36,561 nucleotides of DNA, taken from assembly GCA_013215165.1 (NCBI GenBank), contig JABSRG010000039.1:1-36561 (forward strand). The letters run 5' to 3'. The translations under genes and the position numbers were made by a program. Below, in pieces: positions 24,806 through 33,498 of the stretch. The notes under the pieces were generated by a model that was not told the DNA's origin, ran no database searches, and saw only the letters and a program-made list of their open reading frames with translations. Within the stretch, counting starts at the first letter, position 1; every line of letters begins with the position of its first letter. This DNA comes from Opitutales bacterium (GTDB lineage: Bacteria > Verrucomicrobiota > Verrucomicrobiia > Opitutales > JABSRG01).

Positions 24806-25984
24806 ATGTCTCATGTCTTGATTATCGGTGCCGGGGGTGTCGGTGCTGTGGTAACACACAAATGTGCTCAAGTTCCGGAGGTCTTTGAGAAGATCACTCT
24901 GGCGAGCCGCACGGTATCGCGGTGTGAGAAGATTGCGGCGCAAATTGATCGTCCTATCGATACTTACTCAGTCGATGCCGATAATGTGCCGGAGCTCGTT
25001 GAGCTGATCGAGACAGTCCAACCCGACTTGCTCATCAATGTGGCGCTGCCTTATCAGGATCTCACTATCATGGATGCCTGCCTCGAGACGGGTGTGCATT
25101 ATATTGATACGGCTAACTACGAGCCGCGCGATACGGCAAAGTTTGAGTATCATTGGCAGTGGGCTTACCAGGAGCGATTCAAGGAAAAAGGTCTGCTCGC
25201 GCTACTCGGAAGTGGCTTCGATCCGGGAGTGACGAATGTTTTTACTGCATGGATGAACAAACACCATTTCGATTCCATCACGGAGCTCGATATCATCGAC
25301 GCCAATGCCGGCGATCATGGCCAGGCATTTGCCACCAACTTTAATCCGGAGATCAACATCCGCGAAGTCACGGCTAAAGGCCGCTATTGGAACAAGGGTG
25401 CTTGGGTGGAGACCGAACCGCTGTCCGTTAAACAGAGTTTTGATTTCCCGGAAGGCATCGGTCCGCTCGATACGTATCTTATGTATCACGAGGAGCTAGA
25501 GTCTCTGGTGAAACACATCCCCAGCATCGCGCGCGCGCGCTTTTGGATGACTTTTTCCGATAACTATCTCAAGCATCTCGAAGTGCTCCAAAACGTCGGC
25601 ATGACACGGATCGACCCTGTTCAGTTTCAGGGGCAAGAGATTGTCCCTCTCCAGTTCCTCAAGGCTTTGTTGCCGGATCCTGCTTCGTTGGGTCCAACGA
25701 CTCAGGGACGCACATGTATTGGTTGTGTGGCTCAAGGTGAGTCTAAAGGGCAGGCGAAGAAGATGTATGTCTACAATATCTGCGACCATGCTGCGTGCTA
25801 CCGTGAGGTGCAGTCACAAGCGGTGTCCTATACCACAGGTGTGCCGGCGATGATTGGGGCGATGATGGTGGCTACCGGAACTTGGTCTGGTGCCGGAGTC
25901 TTCAATATGGAGCAGTTTGATCCCGATCCATTCATGGAAAAACTTATGACTCACGGGCTACCATGGAAAGCCGTGACCTTGTAG
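24806..25984 (+). CDS. Carboxynorspermidine/carboxyspermidine dehydrogenase
   Basis: This 392-residue protein has an N-terminal Rossmann motif GAGGVG (8-13) and the saccharopine dehydrogenase-like fold of carboxy(nor)spermidine synthases. Characteristic blocks are NVALPYQDLTIMDACLETGVHYIDTANYEP and SGFDPGVTNVFTAW. The enzyme condenses aspartate semialdehyde with diaminopropane or putrescine and reduces the imine with NADPH. It overlaps the decarboxylase gene by 22 bases, so the two act in sequence. Whether the product is norspermidine or spermidine cannot be read from sequence. Confidence 0.92.
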   Translation: MSHVLIIGAGGVGAVVTHKCAQVPEVFEKITLASRTVSRCEKIAAQIDRPIDTYSVDADNVPELVELIETVQPDLLINVALPYQDLTIMDACLETGVHYIDTANYEPRDTAKFEYHWQWAYQERFKEKGLLALLGSGFDPGVTNVFTAWMNKHHFDSITELDIIDANAGDHGQAFATNFNPEINIREVTAKGRYWNKGAWVETEPLSVKQSFDFPEGIGPLDTYLMYHEELESLVKHIPSIARARFWMTFSDNYLKHLEVLQNVGMTRIDPVQFQGQEIVPLQFLKALLPDPASLGPTTQGRTCIGCVAQGESKGQAKKMYVYNICDHAACYREVQSQAVSYTTGVPAMIGAMMVATGTWSGAGVFNMEQFDPDPFMEKLMTHGLPWKAVTL

Positions 25985-27117
25985 CCATCCGCGAACAGGC
26001 GGAAACGCCGTCGTTCGTTCTGCATTTAGGCGATTTGCGGCGCAATGCGCAGATACTCCGAGAGGTAAAGGAGGCCGCTGGCTGCAAAATTCTACTGGCG
26101 CTCAAGGGCTTTGCCAATTTTCGGACCTTTGGGCTGTTTCAAGATGTCTTGGATGGTGCATGCGCCAGTTCGTTTAACGAAGCACGGCTAGGGCGTGAGG
26201 AATTCGGTGGTGAAGTCGGTGTGTTTTCACCCGCCTACCGCGATCAAGACATAGAAGGGCTCTTGGGCGTGGCGGATAACATTATTTTCAATTCGTTTGC
26301 TCAGTTAAGGCGCTATCGTGAACGCATCCTCACGCACGTTCGCACCGTTGAGATTGGACTGCGTATCAACCCGGAACATAGCGAAGGCGCCGTTGACATC
26401 TACAATCCTTGCGCGCGTTTTTCCCGATTGGGTATCCCTATCAGTCAATGGGATGGCGATGACCTCGATGGGGTCACTGGTTTACATTTCCATACGCTTT
26501 GTGAGCAAAATAGTGATGCTCTGGAGGCGACGCTCGCTGTGGTAGAAGCAAAGTGGGGAGACTGGCTGCCGAAAATGAGTTGGGTCAATTTTGGCGGAGG
26601 CCATCACATCACGCGCGGTGACTATGACCGCGCGCGACTTATTCGGTTAATTCGTAATTTTCGTCAACGTTACGACGTCGACGTCTATCTCGAGCCTGGT
26701 GAGGCTGTTGCGCTCAATGCAGGTGTTTTTGTGACCCAAGTGGTCGACTTGCTATATAACGAAAGAGACATCGCCATCCTTGACTGTTCTGCGCAGTGCC
26801 ATTTGCCAGACGTGTTGGAGATGCCCTATCGGCCTGAGATTGTGGGTGCTGGCATGCCGGGAGAATACGCTCATAGTTACCTCCTCGGGGGCCAAACGTG
26901 CCTGGCCGGTGATGTTTTTGGCGAGTGGAGTTTTCCGGAGCCACTAAAGCCAGGCGACCGGCTGATTTTTACCGACATGGCCCACTATACGATGGTCAAG
27001 ACGAATACCTTTAATGGGATCAACTTACCCACCATCGCACACTTCGAGCCCAAAACCCAGACCCTGACTCCAGTCCGCCAATTCGGCTACCACGACTTCC
27101 ATACGCGACTGGGTTAG
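25963..27117 (+). CDS. nspC: Carboxynorspermidine/carboxyspermidine decarboxylase
   Basis: This 384-residue protein is a PLP-dependent decarboxylase with a fold-III barrel. The PLP lysine is K48 in LALKGFA. Further family blocks are NPCARFSRLGIP, VNFGGGHH and GGQTCLAGDVFGEW near the C-terminus, where the cysteine and aspartate of the second subunit's active site lie. It removes CO2 from carboxy(nor)spermidine. The start overlaps the dehydrogenase end by 22 bases, which implies translational coupling. Confidence 0.93.
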   Translation: MESRDLVAIREQAETPSFVLHLGDLRRNAQILREVKEAAGCKILLALKGFANFRTFGLFQDVLDGACASSFNEARLGREEFGGEVGVFSPAYRDQDIEGLLGVADNIIFNSFAQLRRYRERILTHVRTVEIGLRINPEHSEGAVDIYNPCARFSRLGIPISQWDGDDLDGVTGLHFHTLCEQNSDALEATLAVVEAKWGDWLPKMSWVNFGGGHHITRGDYDRARLIRLIRNFRQRYDVDVYLEPGEAVALNAGVFVTQVVDLLYNERDIAILDCSAQCHLPDVLEMPYRPEIVGAGMPGEYAHSYLLGGQTCLAGDVFGEWSFPEPLKPGDRLIFTDMAHYTMVKTNTFNGINLPTIAHFEPKTQTLTPVRQFGYHDFHTRLG

Positions 27118-27176
27118 TGTTATCATAGACAATTCTATTCTCTCTAAATTTTGCATGTTGCCCGCCTATCTTGGCC

Positions 27177-29663
27177 TCACCAACCCGACAATTCCTCCAG
27201 GATGGAAGCGCGTTGCTTTTGCTGAAGGGTGAGTTCTGGAACTACGATGCTTGCCGGCGTGAATTCTGATTTCTCGATAAACGCTTCTACGGCGTCACGA
27301 AAGGCTATCCAGCGCCCCCATTTATATTCGGGTGCGTATAGAATGTGAAAGAGCATGCTTTTCCATTCGAGATATGCCCGCTCTATGTCTCCCTTGGAAA
27401 GGTCGTCGCTGCGTTCTTCATAGGACTTCTGATTGCCGGCTATATATTCGCGCATGATCTCGGCTGCTCCGTCGCCATACTCGGAAGGAAGGCCTTTATT
27501 GAGGTATCCTTCATAGGTGGCGCTGCGGTAGGCTTCGCGGCAAGTAAAGCGGAGGCGGTCTGAGGCGTTGGCCACATTCTCGAATCGGTGGCCAGCACGG
27601 ATGTTGGCTATTTCATAAATGAGGTCATCGAGCGGAAAGGAGTCGTCTTCCAACGCTGCGGCGATGGCCAGGCCTTCTCCATGCTGAAAAAAACTGGCAA
27701 TGGCACCGCGACGGGTGGGACGTCCTTTGCCATCGATCAAGCGCAGTTGATACCAGATCTCCGCAGGGCTGCGGGCTTGAAGCAGCTGGTTGCTATCACT
27801 CGCTTTTTGTTGGGGCGCGCGCAGTTCGTCGAGGGATTGATGGATGCGTTTACGCGTGGGTGGGTTAATGAGAAATTTTCCCTCACTGTCCTTCCAGGCA
27901 AAGATGTAGGCTTCGCTATAATCGAGGGTCACAAAAAAGGTTCCTTTACGCTCATCGTAGCTTTCGACATGGCCGCCATTTGTCAGCGCTGGCATGATGG
28001 GCAGGATTTGCTGTTCAAAGTCTTCCAGGGTCCAGCGGCGCGGTGGATGGATGGTGCGTTTGCGAGTTTGGCTAAAATAGCTGGTAAGTGATCGGCGAAA
28101 CTTGCTGTGGAGTGTCAATGCATCGGGCCCCCGGTCGCACTCAAAATTGGCGATCGGTACGATGCGTCCATAGATGCGTTTGCCGTTTTTGACGAGCTTG
28201 GTTGGCATCCCGACTCTAACTGCGGAGAGTGATTTCGAGGATGCCAGCGCTGGGACAAAGCTTGTTTCATCCCAAAACAGCGTATCTTTGAGCCTGCATT
28301 TAATGGGAGCTCGGCGGCGTTCCCAGATTCCTTTGGTATTTTGCAGTTCGATGACTGAGCGCCGCTCAAGGTGTTCAGCAGCAATCTCTGCTTCTTGCGT
28401 CGCCTCGTCGGGATGCAAGGGATACTTTTTGCGAATAAATTCCCTCAGGCCCAATGGCACGCGCTGGTCGGAGAACAGGCGCTGTGTGAGTTTTTGTGTC
28501 GCTTGCATGGGCGGCTGTTTGCGCCTGGAGGCCTCCATCATGATGTTGAGGAACACGGCCCAATCCACCTGATTGCGTCGACGCAGGTGGAGGGGGGCGG
28601 CTTCGGTTAGGCGTGGTTTTCCTGGTGCTGTGAGGACATAGCCTCGGTCATCCATACCACGTCTTCCGGCGCGTCCAAACATCTGTAGAAGCTCGTCGCC
28701 CCGGAGCAGCACGTTACTATCCCCGGCACGAAATTCGCGAGAAGTGATCGCCACGGAGCGCATGCAGAAATTTATCCCGGCGCCGAGTCCATTGGTCGCT
28801 ACTACAACGCGGAGTTGGCCATTTTTCGCCAAGGGTTCGATCAGGCCGGCACGCAGGGGGTAGGACAGGCCGCTATGATGGAAGGCGATTCGTGATTTGA
28901 TAAGGCGTGATAGTGTGGAGCCGGCTAGCTTCTTTTGCTCCTGGGTAAGGGCGATCGGATCTTCTGATTGAAGCTGATTTGCCAGGTCGCGTGCGAGGTC
29001 CTCTGCTGCCTTGCGGTGTGGGGTGAAGACCAAGATCGGTCCGAGATCATTGGCTAATGCTTTGGCTATACGCCGACACCAATAACCGCGGACGCCCCGC
29101 GTGCCGGACTCGGGAATGGCATCAAAAAATACTTCGTCGAGTGGGATGGGCCGCTTCTTGGTTTGAACGAGGCGGGCTTCGCGACCGATGCGCTGAAGCC
29201 AGCGGACGACTTTGTCGGGATTGGCCACGCTGCCGGAGAGGAGAAAGAGCTGTGTGGTCGGGGGCGCTAAGGCGATAGCCACCTCGTAATTCACTCCGCG
29301 GCTGCGATCGCCGATCATTTGGTATTCGTCGATTACAAGGAGGCCGGGGCCTTCACCGCGCATCAATCGCTGGCGCTGGGTCTCCAATGTAGCGACGACC
29401 ACGGGCGCTTCCGTATTGATCGAAACATCGCCGGTCGTGATCCCCACGTTCCAGCCCATGTCGGTCCACTCTTTGTATTTGTCGTTGGCCAGGGCGCGCG
29501 TGGGAACGGTGTATACAGCCTGTTGTGATAGCCCTGCCCGATAAAGTAGCTCAAAAATATAAGTTTTACCGGCTCCAGTAGGCGCATCCAAGACGAGGTC
29601 TTTGCCGTCTTTGAGAAACTGAAAAGCTTTTTGTTGCCATAGATCGGGAATTTTCAGCTCCAT
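27177..29663 (-). CDS. Ski2-like superfamily 2 helicase
   Basis: This 828-residue protein has an N-terminal helicase core with Walker A APTGAGKT (27-34), motif II DEYQ (112-115) instead of DEAD or DEAH, motif III SGS (143-145), FHHSGLSYPLR (261-271), motif V ATNGLGAGINF (289-299) and motif VI QMFGRAGRRG (327-336). The motif V/VI pattern is that of Ski2/Mtr4/Hel308-type helicases. The remaining 470 residues have no domain I recognise. A strong GGAGGT site about eight bases before the ATG at 29663 fixes the start. It has no operon partner; RNA or DNA substrate is unknown. Confidence 0.85.
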   Translation of the reverse strand: MELKIPDLWQQKAFQFLKDGKDLVLDAPTGAGKTYIFELLYRAGLSQQAVYTVPTRALANDKYKEWTDMGWNVGITTGDVSINTEAPVVVATLETQRQRLMRGEGPGLLVIDEYQMIGDRSRGVNYEVAIALAPPTTQLFLLSGSVANPDKVVRWLQRIGREARLVQTKKRPIPLDEVFFDAIPESGTRGVRGYWCRRIAKALANDLGPILVFTPHRKAAEDLARDLANQLQSEDPIALTQEQKKLAGSTLSRLIKSRIAFHHSGLSYPLRAGLIEPLAKNGQLRVVVATNGLGAGINFCMRSVAITSREFRAGDSNVLLRGDELLQMFGRAGRRGMDDRGYVLTAPGKPRLTEAAPLHLRRRNQVDWAVFLNIMMEASRRKQPPMQATQKLTQRLFSDQRVPLGLREFIRKKYPLHPDEATQEAEIAAEHLERRSVIELQNTKGIWERRRAPIKCRLKDTLFWDETSFVPALASSKSLSAVRVGMPTKLVKNGKRIYGRIVPIANFECDRGPDALTLHSKFRRSLTSYFSQTRKRTIHPPRRWTLEDFEQQILPIMPALTNGGHVESYDERKGTFFVTLDYSEAYIFAWKDSEGKFLINPPTRKRIHQSLDELRAPQQKASDSNQLLQARSPAEIWYQLRLIDGKGRPTRRGAIASFFQHGEGLAIAAALEDDSFPLDDLIYEIANIRAGHRFENVANASDRLRFTCREAYRSATYEGYLNKGLPSEYGDGAAEIMREYIAGNQKSYEERSDDLSKGDIERAYLEWKSMLFHILYAPEYKWGRWIAFRDAVEAFIEKSEFTPASIVVPELTLQQKQRASILEELSGW

Positions 29664-30098
29664 TTTCAGTTACCTCCAAGAGAACGCGTCTACAGCATAA
29701 AGTGATCCAGGGAAGAATCAGAGCAAGTTGAATAGGGGGTGTGACCAGAAGTGTAGGGCATACTGATGTTTAGTAGGGTGATCAGCGAGAGCGATTGCCT
29801 TCGTGCGGATCAAAGCTCAGGTCAAGCAATGGCTGTCGCCATCACTCTACAGAATTTAACTGAGGGGACGGGGAGTTCTTTGGGCTTTCGTTTGGACTGG
29901 ATCGACAAAGGCCACCTTAAAAGCGAGGAGCTATTACTCGCTCTCGCTGTTACCTCTCGGTGTCCTTGTTGTCGTCGAGCCGCTCTGTCGGCTACAACAA
30001 AGGCATTTTGGGACATGTTCCCGCCGTTTCAATTAGGCCCCTCCTACTGAGATATTGAGAGCCGGAGACTATTCTATCCGTTAAGTCTGTCTTCGATA
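29664..30098. other. 435-base non-coding region with repeat and stem-loops
   Basis: No convincing gene is present; the open frame 29766-30050 has no family resemblance. The region contains repeat copy B, a stem-loop AGCGAG/CTCGCT at 29922-29942 and a hairpin-forming GAGCCG...CGGCT at 29977-29993. It separates the minus-strand helicase and oxygenase genes and probably holds the helicase promoter at its left end. Confidence 0.5.
29735..29799. repeat. Dispersed repeat, copy B
   Basis: This is the second copy of the repeat at 11738-11804. GTAGGGTGATC is identical in both, and GCGAGAGC and GATTGCC follow with single-base indels. The preceding ATGTTT block is also shared. Confidence 0.55.
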
Positions 30099-30965
30099 TC
30101 AGGTCCAATAGATTACCGTTTCGGCGTCGATGAATCCCATCAAAAATGAGATTGTGGACCGATAGCTTTCTTGAGTAGCTAGAGCCTCAACTGCATGGAT
30201 GTTGGCTCCGTTGAAGAAGTAAACATCGCCCTGGTTGATCGACACGGAGGTACGCTCACATGGCTCAAGGAGATCGACTGGATAAGGGTAGCCTGTTCCA
30301 AGGAGCCCTAAGTCGCGTCGAGCATTGTTATCTGGTTCGTAGTTCCAGTAGTGCAGGGCACCGCCGTCTCCATTTTGAAGGCATATATTTACCGCTACCG
30401 GAGTGTAGGCTAGGGTTCTTGATATCTCGAATCCGCGCTGGAGTTGGGTATCGAGCTGAGCCCCATCGTCATGGGGTTCAAGGGCGAACTTTCCAGAATC
30501 CGACCAAGATCGCATTAGGTATTCCCCCGCTGCGCGCCCAGCATGGCGCGCGTTACGAAGTTCAACGCCCCGCTTGGCGAGAAAAGCGCGCATGGCTTCC
30601 AGGAAATTAGCCAGGAAGTCTTCTGTGTCGGCAAAAAGTGCGCGAACGTCATCGCGTGTCTTTTCGGCCTCATCGAGATAGATCCCCATGTCTTTTTTGT
30701 AGTGATAGGTGCCGACATAATATGCAGGCACCCCATCACCGCGTTGTCGAAGGGATGGGCTATCCCAAAAATTTGTAGAAATCTGTTCGCAGGCGGCTGG
30801 GCTGAGGATGTTTCGGAAAATGCCGCCGGTGACTTCGCGGGTAAGCACTTTATAGACTGCCTCGGGGGTGAGGGCAGCATATTCTGGGAACTGGAAGTAA
30901 TCCTCGGAATGGATGGTGCCGGACAGGGGCTGAATCGCCTCATCGTTAAACGTGATGATCGACAT
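30099..30965 (-). CDS. 2-oxoglutarate/Fe(II)-dependent oxygenase
   Basis: This 288-residue protein has the metal triad H165 and D167 (PHDDG) and H257 (GANIHAVE), with R269 placed to bind 2-oxoglutarate (SYRSTISF). The double-stranded beta-helix pattern fits the prolyl-hydroxylase-like branch of 2OG oxygenases. Such enzymes hydroxylate amino acids, peptides or small metabolites. No biosynthetic partner is adjacent, so the substrate is open. The start at 30965 has no clear ribosome site. It is transcribed away from the ParA gene. Confidence 0.78.
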   Translation of the reverse strand: MSIITFNDEAIQPLSGTIHSEDYFQFPEYAALTPEAVYKVLTREVTGGIFRNILSPAACEQISTNFWDSPSLRQRGDGVPAYYVGTYHYKKDMGIYLDEAEKTRDDVRALFADTEDFLANFLEAMRAFLAKRGVELRNARHAGRAAGEYLMRSWSDSGKFALEPHDDGAQLDTQLQRGFEISRTLAYTPVAVNICLQNGDGGALHYWNYEPDNNARRDLGLLGTGYPYPVDLLEPCERTSVSINQGDVYFFNGANIHAVEALATQESYRSTISFLMGFIDAETVIYWT

Positions 30966-31182
30966 AGCTGATTGAGGTTTCGGGTCGATCGATGGAACAG
31001 TCGCAGAGAATATTCAACTGACCCGATGCTCGGAATAGACAAGACCGTGAGGCCTGCGAGTAAAAAAGTAGAGAAGCCTTGGTTCTGTTCTGAGCCAGCT
31101 TAGATTTACTGGAATCAGGCCTTGCCGCAGGCTCGAAATGTGGGACAGTCAAAACAAGAAATTCAAGCTGAAAGGTATCCTT

Positions 31183-31764
31183 GTGCGTGTGACAATTTTA
31201 AATCGGAAGGGCGGGGTCGGGAAGTCGACGGTGGCCATTCTATTGGGCGCTGCCTTGGATTCGGCAGGGTTCGAGATCGCATTCGACGACCGCGATCCGC
31301 AGGGCACGGTGTCTTACTGGGCACAGGAAATCGGAGGTGTCCCCATGCTTGAAGATGGTGGCAATCCACGTGTTACGATTGTGGATACGCCGGGTCGACT
31401 CGATCTTCACAACAAACGGGACTTGGCGACTGTGAGGGAACTCATTGCAACGAGCGATCGTTTGGTCGTCGTGACTGAAAAGAGCCCCTTCAGTGTGCGT
31501 GCAAGCGAGCCTATGGTCGAGTTGGTGAAGGAACATCAAAGCAATGGGGCTTCTGCTTGGTTACTCTTCAATAAGGTGCGTGCAAATACGCGGATTGGGC
31601 GGCAGGAGGATCGTGAGCTGGTCGGGCATTTAGGGATTGCGGCGCTTAAAAACAGCCTGCCCCTCGCGGCTCCTTTCGAGAATGTCCAGATTGATGGCTA
31701 CAAGGCGGTCACCGGTAAGAATCGAGAATTAGTCCTCAAGCTAGCCCTGGAGATAATTTCATGA
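31183..31764 (+). CDS. ParA/MinD-family ATPase, orphan
   Basis: This 193-residue protein has the deviant Walker A RKGGVGKS (8-15), DDRDPQGT and the Walker B segment VTIVDTPG. The GTG at 31183 is preferred because AAAGG lies seven bases upstream and the family begins right at this point (MRVTILNRKGG); a longer frame from 31138 would add 15 odd residues. It lacks a helix-turn-helix extension, so it resembles small ParA ATPases that position plasmids, chemoreceptor clusters or organelles. It is coupled to the next gene by a four-base overlap, and no parB or parS was seen. Confidence 0.9.
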   Translation: MRVTILNRKGGVGKSTVAILLGAALDSAGFEIAFDDRDPQGTVSYWAQEIGGVPMLEDGGNPRVTIVDTPGRLDLHNKRDLATVRELIATSDRLVVVTEKSPFSVRASEPMVELVKEHQSNGASAWLLFNKVRANTRIGRQEDRELVGHLGIAALKNSLPLAAPFENVQIDGYKAVTGKNRELVLKLALEIIS

Positions 31765-32366
31765 AATCGACCTCCAAAGATTTGCTCAACCAACTCAAAG
31801 CGCTCAAAGACAGTGTGCCGGCGGAATCGTCTGCTACAGCGAACCTAGCGAATAGCAAGGCTGGGGCAAAAAAGGTCTCGGCCGGTGGACGATCTAAGAA
31901 AATTGAGCGAGCCGAAGTTGCGGCCAAATCCTCGACTTTGAGCATCTCGCTAAGCGCCTCGACTGCACGCCAGCTAAATGCCCACACTGGCACAGGAAAG
32001 TGGACCGCTGAGGCCGTTCTGAGTCATCTGGTCGAGGATATGCCTGGTGCCTTCCCGGAGATTTGTTATGAGGATGAAGTGATCATTCCTGAAGGGCTCT
32101 ATCGCCGCTTGTATCGCTCTGCTGATCGTTCAAAGCTTTTCATAGCCGGGCCGACTAAGACATTTGTTTTCGAGTTCAACCCTCTGTCCAAAAGCTACAA
32201 GCGTTGGGAACGCTATTATCGGGCACGAGGTTTGAATGAGATTCATCAACCATCAATCGAGATGGGGGTGTTCAATCTCTATGCTTTCCTGACTTCGTTC
32301 GAGGACTATCGAGCTGACAGATGGGTAAAGGATATTGACCCGCTCGAATATATGCTCGTGGGTTAG
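31761..32366 (+). CDS. Unknown protein coupled to ParA, possible adaptor
   Basis: This 201-residue protein begins with a short helix (DLLNQLKALKDS) and a low-complexity segment rich in A, S and K (about 18-60). A structured part follows. Residues 58-95 (STLSISLSASTARQLNAHTGTGKWTAEAVLSHLVEDM) could be a ribbon-helix-helix-like fold. The rest is an aromatic, charged domain (SKSYKRWERYYRAR). I do not recognise the family. The ATGA overlap with ParA makes it the likely partner that stimulates the ATPase or tethers a cargo. gpsA follows after five bases. Confidence 0.6.
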   Translation: MKSTSKDLLNQLKALKDSVPAESSATANLANSKAGAKKVSAGGRSKKIERAEVAAKSSTLSISLSASTARQLNAHTGTGKWTAEAVLSHLVEDMPGAFPEICYEDEVIIPEGLYRRLYRSADRSKLFIAGPTKTFVFEFNPLSKSYKRWERYYRARGLNEIHQPSIEMGVFNLYAFLTSFEDYRADRWVKDIDPLEYMLVG

Positions 32367-32371
32367 GTGTT

Positions 32372-33382
32372 ATGGTTCGGTTTGCTATTTTCGGAGCAGG
32401 GGCCTGGGGAACTGCTTTAGCTATCCATCTCGCGCGTGCTGGTCAGGTGGTAACACTTGTTCCACGCCGTGAGGAACAGGCAGCTTTGATGCGTAGCCAG
32501 CGACAGAATGAAGCGCGTCTACCCGGTTTTTCACTTCCTGATAATTTACACGTGGACGCGGACAGCGACCAGGCCTTGGCAAATTCTGACGTGGTATTCC
32601 TAGGCTGCCCTTCTGTGGGACTAAAGGATTTGTGCCACAGCCTAAGTGTCTCCCCAGCATTAAGGGTAGGGGGGCATGGGCATGTGCTCATATCTTTGGC
32701 CAAAGGATTGGAGCAGAAAACCCTGGACGTGCCATCCAGAGTCGTGCAGGCGGCTTTGCCCTACTCAGACTTTGGCATACTGTCGGGGCCGAGTTTTGCG
32801 AGCGAAATCGCCGCGGGGAAACCCGCTGCTCTAGTCTTGGCGATGCATGGACCGAGTGAGCTGATCGAAGATATCCAATGCGCTCTTAGCAATGCAGCGA
32901 TGCGGATCTATTTGAGTGACGATATTCTCGGCGTCGAGCTCGGGGGTTGCCTGAAAAACATCTATGCGATCTCCGCTGGTATCTGTGCTTCATTAGATCT
33001 GGGAAGTAATGCTACATCAGCGTTACTTACACGGGCGCTTAACGAAATGGTGACGCTCTCGGTAGCCATGGGTGCTGATTTACGGACGCTCTACGGCCTG
33101 GCGGGGTTTGGTGATTTGATGGCCACCTGTTCAGATGATCAAAGCCGTAACCGCACATTTGGGAAGCGTATTGGGCGCGGTGAGTCCGCAGAAGCTATTC
33201 TGGCCAGTCAGGGCTCGGTGGTGGAAGGCTATCGTGCGTGCGATTGTTTTTATCAGTTGTGTCAGAAGCGTGGTTTAGTTGCGCCGATTCTAAATCAGAT
33301 TTATGCGGTGCTCTTTGAGTGTAAACCGGCACGGCAGGCGCTAACAGATTTGATGACGCGTAGCCTCAAAGCAGAACACTGA
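32372..33382 (+). CDS. gpsA: NAD(P)-dependent glycerol-3-phosphate dehydrogenase
   Basis: This 336-residue protein has the Rossmann motif GAGAWG (8-13), the SLAKGLE lysine (K111), LSGPSFA (137-143) and the catalytic K195 in GCLKNIYAI. It reduces dihydroxyacetone phosphate to sn-glycerol 3-phosphate for phospholipid synthesis. Length and motifs are standard for the family. It begins five bases after the ParA partner gene, so the three genes may be one transcript. Confidence 0.95.
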   Translation: MVRFAIFGAGAWGTALAIHLARAGQVVTLVPRREEQAALMRSQRQNEARLPGFSLPDNLHVDADSDQALANSDVVFLGCPSVGLKDLCHSLSVSPALRVGGHGHVLISLAKGLEQKTLDVPSRVVQAALPYSDFGILSGPSFASEIAAGKPAALVLAMHGPSELIEDIQCALSNAAMRIYLSDDILGVELGGCLKNIYAISAGICASLDLGSNATSALLTRALNEMVTLSVAMGADLRTLYGLAGFGDLMATCSDDQSRNRTFGKRIGRGESAEAILASQGSVVEGYRACDCFYQLCQKRGLVAPILNQIYAVLFECKPARQALTDLMTRSLKAEH

Positions 33383-33432
33383 TTGCGGTTACGGGCCTCT
33401 TTTATCCAGTCTCCAAAATACATACCAACCGT

Positions 33433-33492
33433 ATGACACTCTTTGAAAAACTTGGTGGCGTAGCCTCTGTTGGTTCAGCCTTGGGCCGTTGA
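33433..33492 (+). pseudogene. Possible remnant of a truncated-hemoglobin N-terminus
   Basis: A 19-codon frame reads MTLFEKLGGVASVGSALGR then stops. The first part strongly resembles the start of group 1 truncated hemoglobins (typically xxLxEKLGGxxAV). The rest of the globin is absent and the next gene begins seven bases later. A deletion scar is one explanation; a chance match is the other. Confidence 0.3.
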
Positions 33493-33498
33493 GATGAC

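Noticed and set aside
29766-30050. 94-codon open frame between helicase and oxygenase genes
   Set aside because: It runs through the repeat copy and two hairpins, with no recognisable domain.
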